Shown: positions 63,667 through 64,000 of the stretch, in pieces
How the letters are laid out: every line of letters begins with the position of its first letter
Numbering within the stretch: position 1 is the first letter of the stretch
DNA from: CAWIXB01 sp963839955
GTDB taxonomy: Bacteria; Actinomycetota; Actinomycetes; JACCUZ01
Assembly: GCA_963839955.1 (NCBI GenBank)
Contig: CAWIXB010000001.1
Span: 2,914,001 to 2,978,000, forward strand
Direction: 5' to 3'
Length of the DNA: 64,000 bases
Notes under the pieces: generated by a model
Database searches by the model: none
What the model saw: the letters and a program-made list of their open reading frames with translations, nothing else
What the model was told of the DNA's origin: nothing
Translations under genes and position numbers: made by a program

Positions 63667-63909
63667 TCAGACGATCTTGCGCGTCTTGTCGAGCACGACG
63701 TCCACCGGCAGGGCGGTGCCGTACTGCTCCCAGGCGCGGTGCTCGCACCGGTGACACGAGGTGAACTCGACGGGCGTGCCATCGGTGAGGGACATCGCGA
63801 TGCGGGTCACCCGGTCGCTGCCACAGGCGCGACAGCCGAGTCCGACGCGGGCGCCGGACTGGGTCAGCGAACCAAGGGAGACACGAGGGCCTGGGTTGGA
63901 ACGGGTCAT
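63667..63909 (-). CDS. DUF3499 family protein
   Basis: An 80-residue protein with a likely zinc ribbon: CRACGSDRVT (Cys pair at about residues 26-29) and CHRCEHRAWEQYG (Cys pair at about 52-55), followed by the conserved ending LPVDVVLDKTRKIV. The family is confined to actinobacteria and precedes manB (Rv3258c); its function is unknown. The ATG at 63909 has GGAG six bases upstream. The 91 bases beyond (63910-64000) are its upstream region, in which no feature is clear. Confidence 0.88.
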   Translation of the reverse strand: MTRSNPGPRVSLGSLTQSGARVGLGCRACGSDRVTRIAMSLTDGTPVEFTSCHRCEHRAWEQYGTALPVDVVLDKTRKIV

Positions 63910-64000
63910 GACTCACTCCGGTGCAGGAAGGGGGCAGGCGCGGCGCCACGAGTGGCGTCGAGGACCTATCGACAGGCTTGCACCGGATCTTGAGAGCCCT

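Overview
The window is very GC-rich, densely coded DNA with many GTG starts and 1-4 base gene overlaps. It comes from the chromosome of a Gram-positive actinobacterium. Evidence is the WhiB1-type iron-sulfur regulator, the MtrA-MtrB-LpqB module, a PdtaS-type kinase, a 180-kDa-class NAD-glutamate dehydrogenase, a WS/DGAT acyltransferase and DUF3499. Gene content and protein style fit the Nocardioidaceae (Nocardioides or a close relative); that rank is an inference. No tRNA, rRNA, transposon, phage gene or CRISPR array was seen.

Layout. Bases 1-7300: end of a patatin-like gene, GNAT, MFS transporter, membrane diguanylate cyclase, an anti-sigma/sigma pair of the SigF/SigB type, diacylglycerol-kinase-like protein and whiB1. 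7300-13400: pdtaS, bioA-bioF, and an ABC exporter behind a SoxR-like promoter. 13400-21600: amino-acid catabolism (NAD-glutamate dehydrogenase, tryptophan dioxygenase, P5C dehydrogenase). 21600-29400: M6 protease, DUF6912, a lipid pair (patatin plus WS/DGAT), cupredoxin-like lipoprotein with its membrane partner, and a HAD hydrolase. 29400-34060: a CpaE-like ATPase/SAF pair, BldC-like HTH protein, LysM membrane protein and DUF6459. 34060-42900: SecA, a GNAT, an M36 protease, an AlkZ-like glycosylase and an M14-like peptidase. 42900-50400: NarL-type regulator, ribosome hibernation factor, ComF, and lpqB-mtrB-mtrA. 50400-58300: a second envelope cluster (DUF4129, DUF4350, MoxR, DUF58, SpoIIM-like, RDD). 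58300-64000: ahcY, a CDF transporter, SIS-domain isomerase, a 59-residue Trm112-like protein, phosphomannomutase and DUF3499, in the order known from mycobacteria.

The gene content is mainly conserved core. The least explained signals are non-coding: (i) a 19-23 bp element (core GGTGATCATGCAGTTGTGC) present four times, in sense orientation, just 3' of gene ends and preceded by a C-rich tract; (ii) nine perfect tandem copies of a 14-bp unit between mtrA and its divergent neighbour; (iii) a SoxR-type box with a 19-bp spacer ahead of an ABC exporter; (iv) a three-copy 10-bp operator over the promoter of the LysM gene; (v) a good CRP-type site before whiB1; and (vi) seven genes in which a TANNNT hexamer lies 6-8 bases before the start codon, as expected for leaderless mRNAs.

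Start codons were chosen by ribosome-binding sites, stop/start coupling, codon use and leaderless -10 spacing; where these disagree the entry says so.
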